Numbered from the stretch's first letter, positions 1 to 7,946 are shown. The stretch is DNA of 43,010 bases from Chloroflexota bacterium (GCA_005881275.1 VBEF01000077.1:1-43010); one strand, 5' to 3'. Made by a program: numbers and translations. The notes: generated by a model from the letters alone, not told the origin.

Positions 1-162
1 AAGCTCCCCAATCGGATGCAGGTGGTGACGGCGGTGGCCCAGACGAAAGACTTCGTTGGCGTCACTGGAACCTACTCGTTCGACCAGAACGGCGATGCGG
101 TCACGCCGATGATGTCCATATACACGGTGCGCGACGGTCACTGGCTGAACGTACCGCTCTAG
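1..162 (+). CDS. C-terminal end of a branched-chain amino-acid-type ABC transporter substrate-binding protein (partial)
   Basis: The gene enters from the left edge and only its last 53 codons are present, ending at TAG 160-162. The fragment contains GVTGTYSFDQNGDAVTP, then a short strand-like stretch with SIYTVRDGHW. This is the usual closing segment of Leu/Ile/Val-family (periplasmic-binding fold type I) receptors, in which a G-x-x-G-x-x-x-F-D-x-x-G-D motif is followed by a final beta strand. Such proteins capture amino acids or similar small solutes outside the membrane for an ABC importer. The assignment rests on this motif alone because the ligand-binding part is missing. The gene ends 7 bases before the converging transglutaminase gene. 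Confidence 0.65.
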   Translation, partial: KLPNRMQVVTAVAQTKDFVGVTGTYSFDQNGDAVTPMMSIYTVRDGHWLNVPL

Positions 163-169
163 GAAGCTA

Positions 170-976
170 TCAGCCGACCGAGTGAGTCTTCACGCTGATC
201 GACATCGTCCCGGTCGCTGAGCCTACATACACGCCCCGCGTCGGCGCCGCATCCGTGTAGTCGCGTCCTACTGCGAGACGCACGTGGTGCGCCGTGGTGC
301 GCACCGGATGCGTCGCGTCGAAGCCGATCCAGCCGCGTCCCGCGACCCAGGCTTCGGCCCACGCATGCGACGCGGTGCCGATCTTCTCGCCAGGAAAATG
401 GATGTACCCGCTCACGTAGCGCGCCGGTACGCCCATCGCGCGCGCCGCGGCGATGAACAGATGGGCAAAGTCCTGGCACACCCCCGCGCGCAGCGCGAGC
501 ACATCGTCGACGGAGCTGTAGACGTTCGTCACGGTGCGGTCGTACGTGAACTCCCGGCTGATCGTGAGGGTGAGCTCGTCGAGCGCTTGCTCGACGGACT
601 CAGGGGAAGCAAGGTCGACGGCGTGCCGGCTTGCGAGCTCGCGAACTCCTTCGACCTCTTTCACCGGCGAGCGGAACCGAAGAAAGTCGTGCACCAGCTC
701 CTCCCCGGGATCCACGTCGGGCTCGAGGCCCGTCTCCACGGTGGAGCGGCTGATGATGCTCAAGCCCGAATGCGGGCGGACGAGGTTGAAGTAGTGGACG
801 TGATTGCCGAACCCGTCTACGTAGGTTCGCGCCTTCAGACCGTGGCTCAGCTCGAGCCTGAAATCGACGCGGCGCTGGCCGTTGCCGTCCATAGGCTGGA
901 GGCGCACCTCCATCACCGTCTCGGCGATCGGGCCCGAATACCGGTAGCGGGTGCTGTGCAGGATCTCGAGCTTCAC
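170..976 (-). CDS. Transglutaminase-like cysteine protease-fold protein (ATP-grasp/alpha-E cluster)
   Basis: A 268-residue protein of the bacterial transglutaminase-like superfamily (COG1305 type). The N-terminal beta domain begins with an H-S-T-x-Y-x-Y motif and is followed by the catalytic core. The triad is visible as Cys167 in AGVCQDFAH, His204 in ASHAWAEAW and Asp220 in GFDATHP. The GTG start at 974-976 overlaps the alpha-E stop as GTGA, so translation is coupled, and this is the third gene of the ATP-grasp/alpha-E operon. The open frame extends further upstream, but that part lies antiphase in the alpha-E gene and has no family similarity. Comparative genomics predicts that such clusters make or modify a peptide. 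The substrate is unknown, and protease, amidase or cross-linking activity are all possible. Confidence 0.9.
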   Translation of the reverse strand: MKLEILHSTRYRYSGPIAETVMEVRLQPMDGNGQRRVDFRLELSHGLKARTYVDGFGNHVHYFNLVRPHSGLSIISRSTVETGLEPDVDPGEELVHDFLRFRSPVKEVEGVRELASRHAVDLASPESVEQALDELTLTISREFTYDRTVTNVYSSVDDVLALRAGVCQDFAHLFIAAARAMGVPARYVSGYIHFPGEKIGTASHAWAEAWVAGRGWIGFDATHPVRTTAHHVRLAVGRDYTDAAPTRGVYVGSATGTMSISVKTHSVG

Positions 977-1935
977 GGCCGGACCTTCTGCTGTTGCTGC
1001 TGAGGCATGCCGCGGCCCTCCTCGCCAGTCACGGCCGCCGGGACCTTGCTCGGATGGAAGTACGTCTCGCGGAGAGCGAGCTCCAGGAGCCGAAGCAGCG
1101 CACGGCATTCGGTGTCGAAATCCAGGGGCCGCTCCGCGATCGATTGCGGGTCGCCATGCTCGTACATGCCGTTGAGGCGGACAAGCAGACGAAGCGGTTT
1201 CGAGCGCCGCGCGTTGCCCTCGATCCTCGACACTGCTTCGAGCGCGGTGTGCGTCGCAAAACGCGCCGAGCGAGGGAGGGACGGGTCGAGCAGAAGGCAC
1301 TCGATCACACGGTCGGGGGTCACGCCTCCGGGGTAGCGCGACTGGTACGACTCGAATGCGAAGCAGGACTTCAGCACAGCGGTCCACTCGAGCGCGTCTT
1401 CAGGAGTGTCGGCGAGGTCGGCCGATTTGTAGGTCACGACGTGGGTGACGTTTGCTGCGCGTTCGAGGAACTTGCCCAGGCGCACAAAATCGCGCGCCTC
1501 GTCGTGGAACATCGTGTCCTCGAGCAGACCGTCGACCAGGCGGATGCTCATCTGCACGTCCATCAGAAACTGGTACAGGTCTGGCTGCCAGACCGCTTTC
1601 TGGACCCGCCAGTGGAGCGCATTGACCTGCTCGTACAGCTCGCTCGGAAGCGATGGCCGCACGGCCTGAGCCGCAAGCCGGGCGGCGGCGATGCTCGCGC
1701 GGACCGACGGACCAAGCGTGCCCGCGACGACCATCTCCACGGCCTGGTCCCGCCTGCCGGTGTCGCTCGCGCGCCAGCCGGCCAGCTCCATGAACCGGAC
1801 CCAGAAATCCGGCCCGGGTTCGTCCGTCCGGTCGAGGGACAGCGAGACGTGCACGCCCAGGATCCGCGCCAGGTGATCGGCGCGCTCGAGGTGCCGGCCG
1901 AGCAGCGTCAGCGAGGTTGCGGCGCGGCTAAGCAT
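973..1935 (-). CDS. Alpha-E domain protein
   Basis: A 320-residue, mostly helical protein of the alpha-E (formerly DUF403) family, at the normal family length. It opens with the characteristic MLSRAATSLTLLGRHLERAD helix and carries further conserved stretches such as WRVQKAVWQPD near residue 155. The family has no proven biochemical activity. It is almost always encoded beside a circularly permuted ATP-grasp protein and a transglutaminase, as here. Its start codon overlaps the end of the ATP-grasp gene by 8 bases and its stop overlaps the transglutaminase start by 4, so the three are one translationally coupled unit. A partner or scaffold role for the ligase is inference. Confidence 0.9.
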   Translation of the reverse strand: MLSRAATSLTLLGRHLERADHLARILGVHVSLSLDRTDEPGPDFWVRFMELAGWRASDTGRRDQAVEMVVAGTLGPSVRASIAAARLAAQAVRPSLPSELYEQVNALHWRVQKAVWQPDLYQFLMDVQMSIRLVDGLLEDTMFHDEARDFVRLGKFLERAANVTHVVTYKSADLADTPEDALEWTAVLKSCFAFESYQSRYPGGVTPDRVIECLLLDPSLPRSARFATHTALEAVSRIEGNARRSKPLRLLVRLNGMYEHGDPQSIAERPLDFDTECRALLRLLELALRETYFHPSKVPAAVTGEEGRGMPQQQQQKVRP

Positions 1936-3397
1936 GTCCGGCCTCGAAATCGTCGTCCGCCACGACCCAGGTGTCGCGGCTGCCGCCGCCCTGCGAGCTG
2001 TTGACCACGAGCGAGCCGGGCGTCAGGGCCACGCGTGTGAGGCCGCCTGGGGTGACATACGAGTCCGGACCTGTGAGCACGAACGGCCTGAGGTCCTGGT
2101 GGCCGCGGCGAAGGCCGTTTCCGTCGAGCACCGGCTGGACCGAAAGCGCGACAACGGGCTGGCCGATGAACGCGCGGGGGAGGGCGATGATCCGCCGCCT
2201 GAACTCCTCGCGCTCCTCTTTGGTCGATGCCGGCCCGATCAGCATTCCGTAGCCACCCGACCCGTCGACCCTCTTGACGACCAGCGAGTCGAGGTGCTCG
2301 AGCACATACTCGCGCTCCGAGTCGACCGCGCACAGGTACGTCTCGACGTTGGGCAGGATCGGGTCCTCGTCGAGGTAGTAGCGGATCAGCTTCGGCACAA
2401 GCGAGTAGACGGCCTTGTCGTCGGCGACTCCATTGCCCAACGCGTTGGCGATCGCGACGTTGCCGGCCCGGTAGGCGTTGACCAGACCGGCGACCCCGAC
2501 AAGCGACTCCTGGCGGCCGAAGATCGGGTCCAGCCACTCATCGTCGATACGTCGATAGATCACGTGAACGGGGCGCAAACCTCGTGTGGTCCGCATGAAG
2601 ACGTGGTCGTCGTCGACGACCAAATCTGTACCTTCGACCAGCTCCACCCCCATCTGCTTGGCGAGGTACAGGTGCTCGTAGTAGGCGGAGTTGTTGATGC
2701 CGGGCGTCAGCAGCACAACGGTCGGGTCGTCCACGCCGGCGGGTGCCAGCCAGCGGAGGTGCCGCAGCAGCTCGTGGACGTAGCCCTCCACGGGCCTGAC
2801 CGGGTAGCCCGCGAAGAGGTCGGGCAGGATGCGCTTCATCACGTAGCGGTTGGCCAGCACGTAGGAGGCCCCCGACGGCGTCCTCACGTTGTCCTCCAGG
2901 ACGAAGAATTCGCCTTTCCCGTCGCGTACCAGGTCGATCCCCGCGACATGGCAGTGGATGCCGTGGGGGACAGGCAGGCCGTCGACCTCGCGCAGGTAGA
3001 GCGAGCTGGAGAGGACGATCTCGGGCGGGATCGCGCGCTGCTTCAGGATCAGCTTCCGCCCGTAGACGTCGTCCAGGAACAGATTCAGGGCGTGCAGGCG
3101 CTGCTTGAGCCCGTCCTCCAAGCGCCCCCACGTGTGGGCCTCGATCACCCGCGGGATGACGTCGAACGGGAAGACCTTCTCAGCGCCCTGGGCGTCCGGA
3201 TAGACGGCGAACGTGATGCCGTGGTTGCGGAACATCTCCATGGCGAGGGCCGCCCGGCGCTGGAGCTCGACGGCGCCGAGGCGGTTCAGCTGCTCGTAGA
3301 GTCGACGGTAGGCCGGACGCGGCAGCCCGGCGGCCGCAAGCATCTCGTCATAGAACCCGTTGAGCTGGTAGTTGCTGTCGAGATTCACGAAAGCCAC
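1928..3397 (-). CDS. Circularly permuted ATP-grasp protein
   Basis: A 489-residue protein of the circularly permuted ATP-grasp type 2 family. Family landmarks include NGFYDEM near the N-terminus, a run of VLEDNVRTPSGASYV around residue 170, and late segments with KRVDGSGGYGM and a terminal VVNSSQGGGSRDTWV. ATP-grasp enzymes join a carboxylate to an amine through an acyl-phosphate, so a peptide ligase or amidoligase role is predicted. It is the first gene of the minus-strand operon with alpha-E and transglutaminase. The annotated start is GTG 3397. A second GTG at 3388 would give a start closer to other members, and a TATAAC box on this strand (3398-3403) could serve as its -10. The product is unknown. 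Confidence 0.9.
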   Translation of the reverse strand: MAFVNLDSNYQLNGFYDEMLAAAGLPRPAYRRLYEQLNRLGAVELQRRAALAMEMFRNHGITFAVYPDAQGAEKVFPFDVIPRVIEAHTWGRLEDGLKQRLHALNLFLDDVYGRKLILKQRAIPPEIVLSSSLYLREVDGLPVPHGIHCHVAGIDLVRDGKGEFFVLEDNVRTPSGASYVLANRYVMKRILPDLFAGYPVRPVEGYVHELLRHLRWLAPAGVDDPTVVLLTPGINNSAYYEHLYLAKQMGVELVEGTDLVVDDDHVFMRTTRGLRPVHVIYRRIDDEWLDPIFGRQESLVGVAGLVNAYRAGNVAIANALGNGVADDKAVYSLVPKLIRYYLDEDPILPNVETYLCAVDSEREYVLEHLDSLVVKRVDGSGGYGMLIGPASTKEEREEFRRRIIALPRAFIGQPVVALSVQPVLDGNGLRRGHQDLRPFVLTGPDSYVTPGGLTRVALTPGSLVVNSSQGGGSRDTWVVADDDFEAGHA

Positions 3398-3400
3398 CGT

Positions 3401-3406
3401 TATAGT
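3401..3406 (+). promoter_or_regulatory. Candidate -10 box between divergent ATP-grasp and transglutaminase operons
   Basis: TATAGT at 3401-3406 on the plus strand fits the TANNNT -10 consensus and lies 30 bases before the proposed plus-strand start. The opposite strand reads TATAAC over 3398-3403 toward the ATP-grasp gene. The two boxes overlap, so the two operons could compete for polymerase. No good -35 was seen for either. Confidence 0.35.
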
Positions 3407-3436
3407 GTCTGCGCGATCCCGAAACCTGCAAAAACG

Positions 3437-4255
3437 ATCAACCTACGGGTCGGCTGCGAGTTCAAATACGACGTGAGCGCTCCGACCGTCGCCACAGTGC
3501 AGGTCCGCCCGCGCTCGGACGCGCGCCACCAGCTGGTCACCGAGACATGGTCCACCCGACCGCCGGTGCCGATCGACGAGTACGCGGACTACTACGGAAA
3601 CCCGGTCAAGCGTCTTGTCATGCCCGAGGGGGAGCTGGCCCTGCGGTACGACGCGATCGTGTCGGTCCCGGATGAGCCTGATCCCGACCCCGCGGCCGCG
3701 CCGCAGCTTCCCGTCGACGAGGTCCCTGGTGAGCTGCTGCACTTCACGCTTCCCAGCCGCTACTGCCTCTCCGACCAGCTGATGGGCATGGCCTGGGAGC
3801 TCTTCGGAGGGACCGCTCCTGGCGGCGCCAGGGTGCAGGCGGTCTGTGACTGGGTGCACGACAACATCACGTTTCAGTACGGGACGAGCAATCCGCTCAC
3901 GACCGCCGTCGACGTCCTGAAACAGCGCAAAGGCGTCTGTCGCGACCTGGCCCACCTGGCGATCACGTTCTGCAGGGCACTCAACATCCCGGCGCGTTAC
4001 GTTTTCGGATACTTGCCCGACATCTACGTGCCGCCGCCCGACGCGCCCATGGACTTCGCCGCCTGGATGGAGGTCTACCTCGGCGACCGGTGGTGGACGT
4101 TCGATCCGCGCAACAACGCGCGCCGCGTGGGCCGTGTTCTGATCGGCCGGGGCCGCGACGCGCTGGACGTGGCGATGCTGACGACGTTCGGTTCGGCGGC
4201 GTTTCGCTCGATGGTGGTCTGGGCGGACGTTGACTCGGGCGGGAACGAAGGGTGA
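3437..4255 (+). CDS. Transglutaminase-like protein with a non-canonical start and no catalytic His
   Basis: A transglutaminase-like protein (COG1305 type) of about 272 residues. Homology-like sequence starts at INLRVGCEFKYD, but no ATG, GTG or TTG precedes it in frame. The best start is ATC at 3437, and the first canonical alternative, GTG 3473, would remove the conserved first strand. The core has Cys168 in KGVCRDLAH and Asp223 in TFDPRNN. The segment DFAAWMEVYLG has Ala208 where the two sister proteins have the triad His. It either belongs to a subfamily with altered chemistry or is a non-catalytic partner. It overlaps the next transglutaminase gene by GTGA and is divergent from the ATP-grasp operon, which suggests a shared function. 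Confidence 0.85.
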   Translation: MNLRVGCEFKYDVSAPTVATVQVRPRSDARHQLVTETWSTRPPVPIDEYADYYGNPVKRLVMPEGELALRYDAIVSVPDEPDPDPAAAPQLPVDEVPGELLHFTLPSRYCLSDQLMGMAWELFGGTAPGGARVQAVCDWVHDNITFQYGTSNPLTTAVDVLKQRKGVCRDLAHLAITFCRALNIPARYVFGYLPDIYVPPPDAPMDFAAWMEVYLGDRWWTFDPRNNARRVGRVLIGRGRDALDVAMLTTFGSAAFRSMVVWADVDSGGNEG

Positions 4256-5118
4256 TGGCGATCGAACCATCGTCGGTCGACTGGAGCGCGGCGCGGCGAG
4301 CGTCGTACCTGGTGCGCCAGACCTTTCGCTACGAGTACCCCGAGCCGATCCGCGACCTCAGCCACCGGCTCGTCGTAATTCCGCCGGAGAGGTTCGGGGA
4401 CCAGCGGCGCCTCTGGCACGACGTTTCGGTCGGGCTCGACGGCGCGCGGCTGGAAAACCGGTTCGATCGCTTCGGCAACGTGATCTTCGACATCTTCGCC
4501 CCCCATGTGGTGGATTCGATCGAGTTCGTCGCCGAGGTCTCGGTCGAGCGGCGCCGGGCGGAGCCAAACCGCTTGGCCGACGGTTGGCTCGCCGACGGAT
4601 ACCTGCTCGAGCCGTCCCCCCTGACGCATCCGGACGATCGCCTCATGCGGGCCGCGGACGACCTGGCTGAGGCGGCGGAGTGGGGGCTCCCGCTCGCCGA
4701 CCGGATCAACGATTGGGTGTACCAGTCGATGACCTACCGCCACGGCGCGACCGGGGTGCGGACGACGGCCGCCGAGGCGCTAGAGCTCGGTGTGGGCGTT
4801 TGTCAGGACTACGCCCACGTGATGCTCGCGCTCTGTCGCGCTTGTGGGCTCCCCTCGCGCTACGTGTCAGGGCACCTGCTGGGCCAGGGTGGAACCCACG
4901 CCTGGGTCGAGGTGATCCTGCCGGCAGGCGATGGCACCGGCGACGCCATCGCTCACGCGTTCGACCCGACGCACGCGAGCCGGGGCGGCTTGGGCCATGT
5001 GACCGTGGCGGTCGGCGCCGACTACTCGGACGTGGCGCCGACCTCGGGCACCTACGTTTCCGGCGCCCGAGGTCGGTTGACCGCGACCAAGCGGGTTTCG
5101 CTGGTCGAGGTCGGCTAG
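4252..5118 (+). CDS. Transglutaminase-like protein (third copy in the cluster)
   Basis: A 288-residue transglutaminase-like protein with an N-terminal beta domain (QTFRYEYPEPI near residue 23) and a complete triad: Cys184 in VGVCQDYAH, His216 in GGTHAWVEV and Asp238 in AFDPTHA. The C-terminal block DYSDVAPTSGTYV matches the DYTDAAPTRGVYV block of the minus-strand copy, so the two are close relatives. The GTG at 4252 overlaps the preceding stop, and an ATG follows at 4255. Either would couple it to the upstream gene. It is probably a cytoplasmic enzyme because no signal peptide is visible. The substrate is unknown, but it is probably the product of the neighbouring ATP-grasp enzyme. Confidence 0.9.
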   Translation: MMAIEPSSVDWSAARRASYLVRQTFRYEYPEPIRDLSHRLVVIPPERFGDQRRLWHDVSVGLDGARLENRFDRFGNVIFDIFAPHVVDSIEFVAEVSVERRRAEPNRLADGWLADGYLLEPSPLTHPDDRLMRAADDLAEAAEWGLPLADRINDWVYQSMTYRHGATGVRTTAAEALELGVGVCQDYAHVMLALCRACGLPSRYVSGHLLGQGGTHAWVEVILPAGDGTGDAIAHAFDPTHASRGGLGHVTVAVGADYSDVAPTSGTYVSGARGRLTATKRVSLVEVG

Positions 5119-5439
5119 CTACATCGCCGGCGTGACCTCGTAGACGGTGATCTTGCCGCCCGACTGCACGATCGGGCAGCCCTTGGCCAGGTCCGCCGCG
5201 GCGTTCAGCGAATCGGCCTTGAGGATCGAATAGCCGGTAGCCGGCGGGTTGCCCGCGGCGCCGTCGCGGATGGAGCCGTTGGAGACGTTCTTTGCGTGCT
5301 CGCTGAAAGGATTGCCCGGGTCGACGACCTTGTCGCCCAGCCCGCCGAACCAGGCGCCCCAAGCGCCCATGATCTTCTCGCGCTCCGCCGGCGTGCTTCC
5401 CGCGCTGCCTCCCGTGTAGAGAAGTACGAAATTCGCCAT
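5119..5439 (-). CDS. YCII-related (DGPF-like) small protein
   Basis: A 106-residue protein starting MANFVLLYTGG. The ATG at 5439 is preceded on its strand by a strong AAGGAGGA site, which decides the start. The open frame runs 26 codons further upstream without family features. The fold is a ferredoxin-like YCII-related dimer, recognised from the first strand with its Tyr, the central ATGYSILKADSLNAAADLAK helix region and the closing strand KITVYEVTPAM. Related proteins have been linked to dehalogenation or signalling in other bacteria, but most are uncharacterised. It lies tail to tail with the transglutaminase gene with no gap and is divergent from the DUF72 gene. Confidence 0.75.
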   Translation of the reverse strand: MANFVLLYTGGSAGSTPAEREKIMGAWGAWFGGLGDKVVDPGNPFSEHAKNVSNGSIRDGAAGNPPATGYSILKADSLNAAADLAKGCPIVQSGGKITVYEVTPAM

Positions 5440-5587
5440 CGATGTTCCTCCTTGAAATTTGGACTCACCCGGACGACGAACATCCCCGCCCGTTTTCGAC
5501 ACTCTTGCGAAATTCACACCCAGGACCCCGTGGGGTTCAACCGCGGCCCGGTGTCACTGAGGCTGGCGAAGCGTTTTCCTAGACGCT

Positions 5588-6349
5588 GTGTTGTTTGTCG
5601 GCACGTCGGGGTGGCAGTACGGGCACTGGAAGCGCGTGTTCTACCCCGAGCGGCTGCCGCAGCGTATGTGGTTGCAGTACTTCGCCGAGCGCTTCCAGAC
5701 GGTCGAGGTCAACAACACGTTCTACAACCTGCCTGAGACGTCGGTGTTCGAGCGCTGGAGAGCCACCACGCCGGCCGACTTCGTCTTTGCCTTGAAGATG
5801 AGCCGCTACCTCACGCACCTGAAACGGCTGCACGCCCCGGCCGAGCCGGTGGCGCGCTTCATGGAGCGAGCCGGAGTGCTCGGCACAAAGCTCGGCCCCA
5901 TCCTCATCCAGCTGCCGCCTCGCGCCCAAGCGAGCCCCCAGCTACTCGAGGACACGCTTGTGCGCTTTGAGCCCTCCGTGCGCGTCGCGGTGGAGTTCCG
6001 CGATGAGACCTGGTTCAGCCAGGAGACGTTCGATGTCCTGGAGAGGCATCGCGCCGCGCTATGTCTCGCGGACTCGCCGCGGCGAAAGCAACCGATACGG
6101 CGCACCGCGGACTGGGGTTTTGTGCGGTTCCACGAAGGCACGGGCGCTCAAGCGCCGGGGTATCAGCGCGACGTCCTGGGGAGATGGGTCGCGCGGGTCG
6201 CTGAGATATGGCCCCGCGACGCCGACGTGTACGTGTACTTCAACAACGACGCGGCGGGCTACGCCATCAGGGACGCAGTGGCCTTTGCCGAGCTGGCCGC
6301 GGCCGCGGGCCTCAGTACGACGCGCGTACCTTCAACTGACGCCGCTTGA
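5588..6349 (+). CDS. DUF72 family TIM-barrel-like protein (YecE-like)
   Basis: A 253-residue member of the DUF72/YecE family at the usual length. Landmarks are the start MLFVGTSGWQYGHW followed by FYPERLP, the NNTFYNLP block, the ILIQLPPR block, VEFRDETW, and the late VYVYFNNDAAGYA segment. The family adopts a TIM-barrel-like fold with conserved acidic and aromatic residues and is thought to act on nucleic acid or a phosphorylated substrate, but the reaction is unproven. The start is GTG 5588, with TTG 5591 also possible and no clear ribosome site. Its 3' end overlaps the converging zincin-like gene by 38 bases. Confidence 0.88.
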   Translation: MLFVGTSGWQYGHWKRVFYPERLPQRMWLQYFAERFQTVEVNNTFYNLPETSVFERWRATTPADFVFALKMSRYLTHLKRLHAPAEPVARFMERAGVLGTKLGPILIQLPPRAQASPQLLEDTLVRFEPSVRVAVEFRDETWFSQETFDVLERHRAALCLADSPRRKQPIRRTADWGFVRFHEGTGAQAPGYQRDVLGRWVARVAEIWPRDADVYVYFNNDAAGYAIRDAVAFAELAAAAGLSTTRVPSTDAA

Positions 6350-6788
6350 GGGCTAGGTCGGCATCGTCGGTCGTGACGTAGCGACGGCGAAAATTGCGGA
6401 GCGCGAACCGATCGCACGCCGTCTCGGCCGACGAGCCTTTGCCCAAAACCTCGTGCAGATACCAATGCATCCATTCGTGGCAGTAGAGGAACCGCAGCAC
6501 ATCGCGGCGGCTGCGGAAGAAGACCGTCTCTGAGGCCCACGCGAAGCGCATGCCCTCGCCGCGCTTTCGCCGCGCGGCGTAGATCACCGGCTCCTTAAAA
6601 GCGTGAAAGGGGACGGGAACTTGAAGCACGATTCGTCGCTCGTCGAACTCGCACAGCGCAGCCAGATGGGGCGCCCAGCGGTAGCGCAGCGGCTTGATGA
6701 CGACGTCGTAATCGCACCTGGGCAGCCCCTCCAGGGCTCGCCTGGCCTCGGCTGTGCTGTAGCCGGGGAGCTCGGAGTGGATCGCCAT
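6312..6788 (-). CDS. Small zincin-like metalloprotein (HEXXH)
   Basis: A protein of about 158 residues with a clear zinc-protease signature, HEWMH at residues 104-108, in the helix RFLYCHEWMHWYLHE. A conserved-looking Glu122 in SSAETACDRFA could be the third ligand, giving a gluzincin-like or SprT-like arrangement. There is no signal peptide or membrane segment, so it should be cytoplasmic. I do not recognise the family. The start was taken at ATG 6788. GTG 6797 is possible, but it directly abuts a TATCCT box that looks like a -10 element, with the ATG 9 bases further on. The substrate is unknown. Confidence 0.65.
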   Translation of the reverse strand: MAIHSELPGYSTAEARRALEGLPRCDYDVVIKPLRYRWAPHLAALCEFDERRIVLQVPVPFHAFKEPVIYAARRKRGEGMRFAWASETVFFRSRRDVLRFLYCHEWMHWYLHEVLGKGSSAETACDRFALRNFRRRYVTTDDADLALKRRQLKVRASY

Positions 6789-6830
6789 GGTCGGCACAGG
6801 ATATGCGTTCTAGATCTGTAGGAGGAGCTA

Positions 6831-7334
6831 ATGCCAGACACAGTTGTAGGCCTTTTCAGGACCCGTTCGGGAGCCGAGGAAGCCCTTGGAAAACTCAAGG
6901 AGGCAGGATTCGGCCAGGACCAGCTTTCCGTGTCCACACCCGCCGTCCGGCGTCGCGGCCGCTACGGCCTCAAGGTCGGCAGTGGGATCGTCATCGGGAC
7001 CCTGGTCGGCGCCCTGGCGGGAGCCGTGGTCACGGGCATGGTGCCGGGGGTCCATCCATTGATCGCCGGCAACGTGCTGGCGACGTTCCTCTTCGCCGCC
7101 GTCGCCGGAGCCGCGACGGGAGGAGTCGCCGGCGGTCTGCTGAGCATGGCCGCGTCAGGCGACCGTGCGCTCTTCTACGAGCAGGAGGTCGAGTCCGGCC
7201 GTGTGCTCATCAGCGTCGCCGGGCCGCGGCTCGAGATGGCGCGCGACGTGCTCAGGTCGGCGGGCGCGATGGAGGCGGAGCCGGTCGAGGCGCCGATCGT
7301 CGAAGGCGGCAGACCCCGACCGGAAAGTGGCTGA
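6831..7334 (+). CDS. General stress protein 17M-like membrane protein
   Basis: A 167-residue protein beginning MPDTVVGLFRTRSGAEEAL, the N-terminal ferredoxin-like part typical of general stress protein 17M-type (YflT-like) families. It is followed by glycine-rich hydrophobic segments at about residues 46-75 and 82-105 that resemble glycine-zipper membrane helices. A C-terminal alpha-beta part contains SGRVLISVAGPRLEMARDVL. A GGAGGAG site 6 bases before the ATG fixes the start. The function is unknown, but relatives are induced by envelope and general stress. The gene converges on the CBS-domain gene with a 14-base gap. Confidence 0.75.
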   Translation: MPDTVVGLFRTRSGAEEALGKLKEAGFGQDQLSVSTPAVRRRGRYGLKVGSGIVIGTLVGALAGAVVTGMVPGVHPLIAGNVLATFLFAAVAGAATGGVAGGLLSMAASGDRALFYEQEVESGRVLISVAGPRLEMARDVLRSAGAMEAEPVEAPIVEGGRPRPESG

Positions 7335-7348
7335 ACGACCAGACGGAG

Positions 7349-7768
7349 CTAGTTGTTCGGTTCGGCGCGGCTGATGTCCTTCTGAACGTCTTCGCCTTCG
7401 CCACGCGACGTGAGGTCACCCAGGGACACGATCCCCTCGAGCCTGCTGTCATCCATGACGACGACCCGCTTCACGTCGCGTGACTTCATCACCTGGATCG
7501 CTTCATCGACCGACTGGTCGGGGCTTACCGTCGCGATGTCACGCGTGGATATGTCCGCGAGCCGGGTGGTGGTTGGGTCGCTGCCTTTGGCAACGGCACG
7601 TACGACGATGTCGCGGTCGGTGACTATCCCAAGCGGCTTGCCGTTGTCCATCACGACCACCGAACCGATTCGAAACTCGCTCATCGCCTTGGCGGCTTCG
7701 GCCACCGACGCGTCCGCCTTCAGCGATACGGGGTCTTTGGTCATGACATCGCTAACTGTCCTCGCCAC
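7349..7768 (-). CDS. CBS-domain pair protein
   Basis: A 139-residue protein made almost entirely of two CBS motifs (roughly residues 5-60 and 70-125). These show VSDVMTKDPVSL, GSVVVMDNGKPLGIVTDRDI, then IATVSPDQSVDEAIQVM and RVVVMDDSRLEGIVSLGDL. Paired CBS modules (Bateman domains) bind adenine nucleotides such as AMP or ATP and usually regulate an attached or partner enzyme, but no catalytic domain is present here. The start is GTG 7768, preceded by GGAGGTG on the coding strand. The AT-rich stretch upstream (7785-7810) contains TATCGGATATTT and probably the promoter. The partner is unknown. Confidence 0.92.
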   Translation of the reverse strand: MARTVSDVMTKDPVSLKADASVAEAAKAMSEFRIGSVVVMDNGKPLGIVTDRDIVVRAVAKGSDPTTTRLADISTRDIATVSPDQSVDEAIQVMKSRDVKRVVVMDDSRLEGIVSLGDLTSRGEGEDVQKDISRAEPNN

Positions 7769-7946
7769 GACGCACCTCCAACACAGAAATATCCGATACG
7801 AAAAAAACGCATGGTCTTGCGCGCTTACGCCGCACGCGCCCGGACCCGATCTGATTCGGAATCACCTCGGTATTTCGTGCGCCCCGCTCGTTACCGAGTT
7901 GGGGGAGCTTGGCCAGCAATGGCCGAGCCCTCCACCATCTCCGCGC

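Noticed and set aside
1934-3436. Long open frame antisense to the ATP-grasp gene leading into the plus-strand transglutaminase
   Set aside because: High-GC genomes leave such frames open by chance; the sequence before 3437 is low-complexity charged residues with no family similarity, and the opposite strand clearly encodes the ATP-grasp protein.
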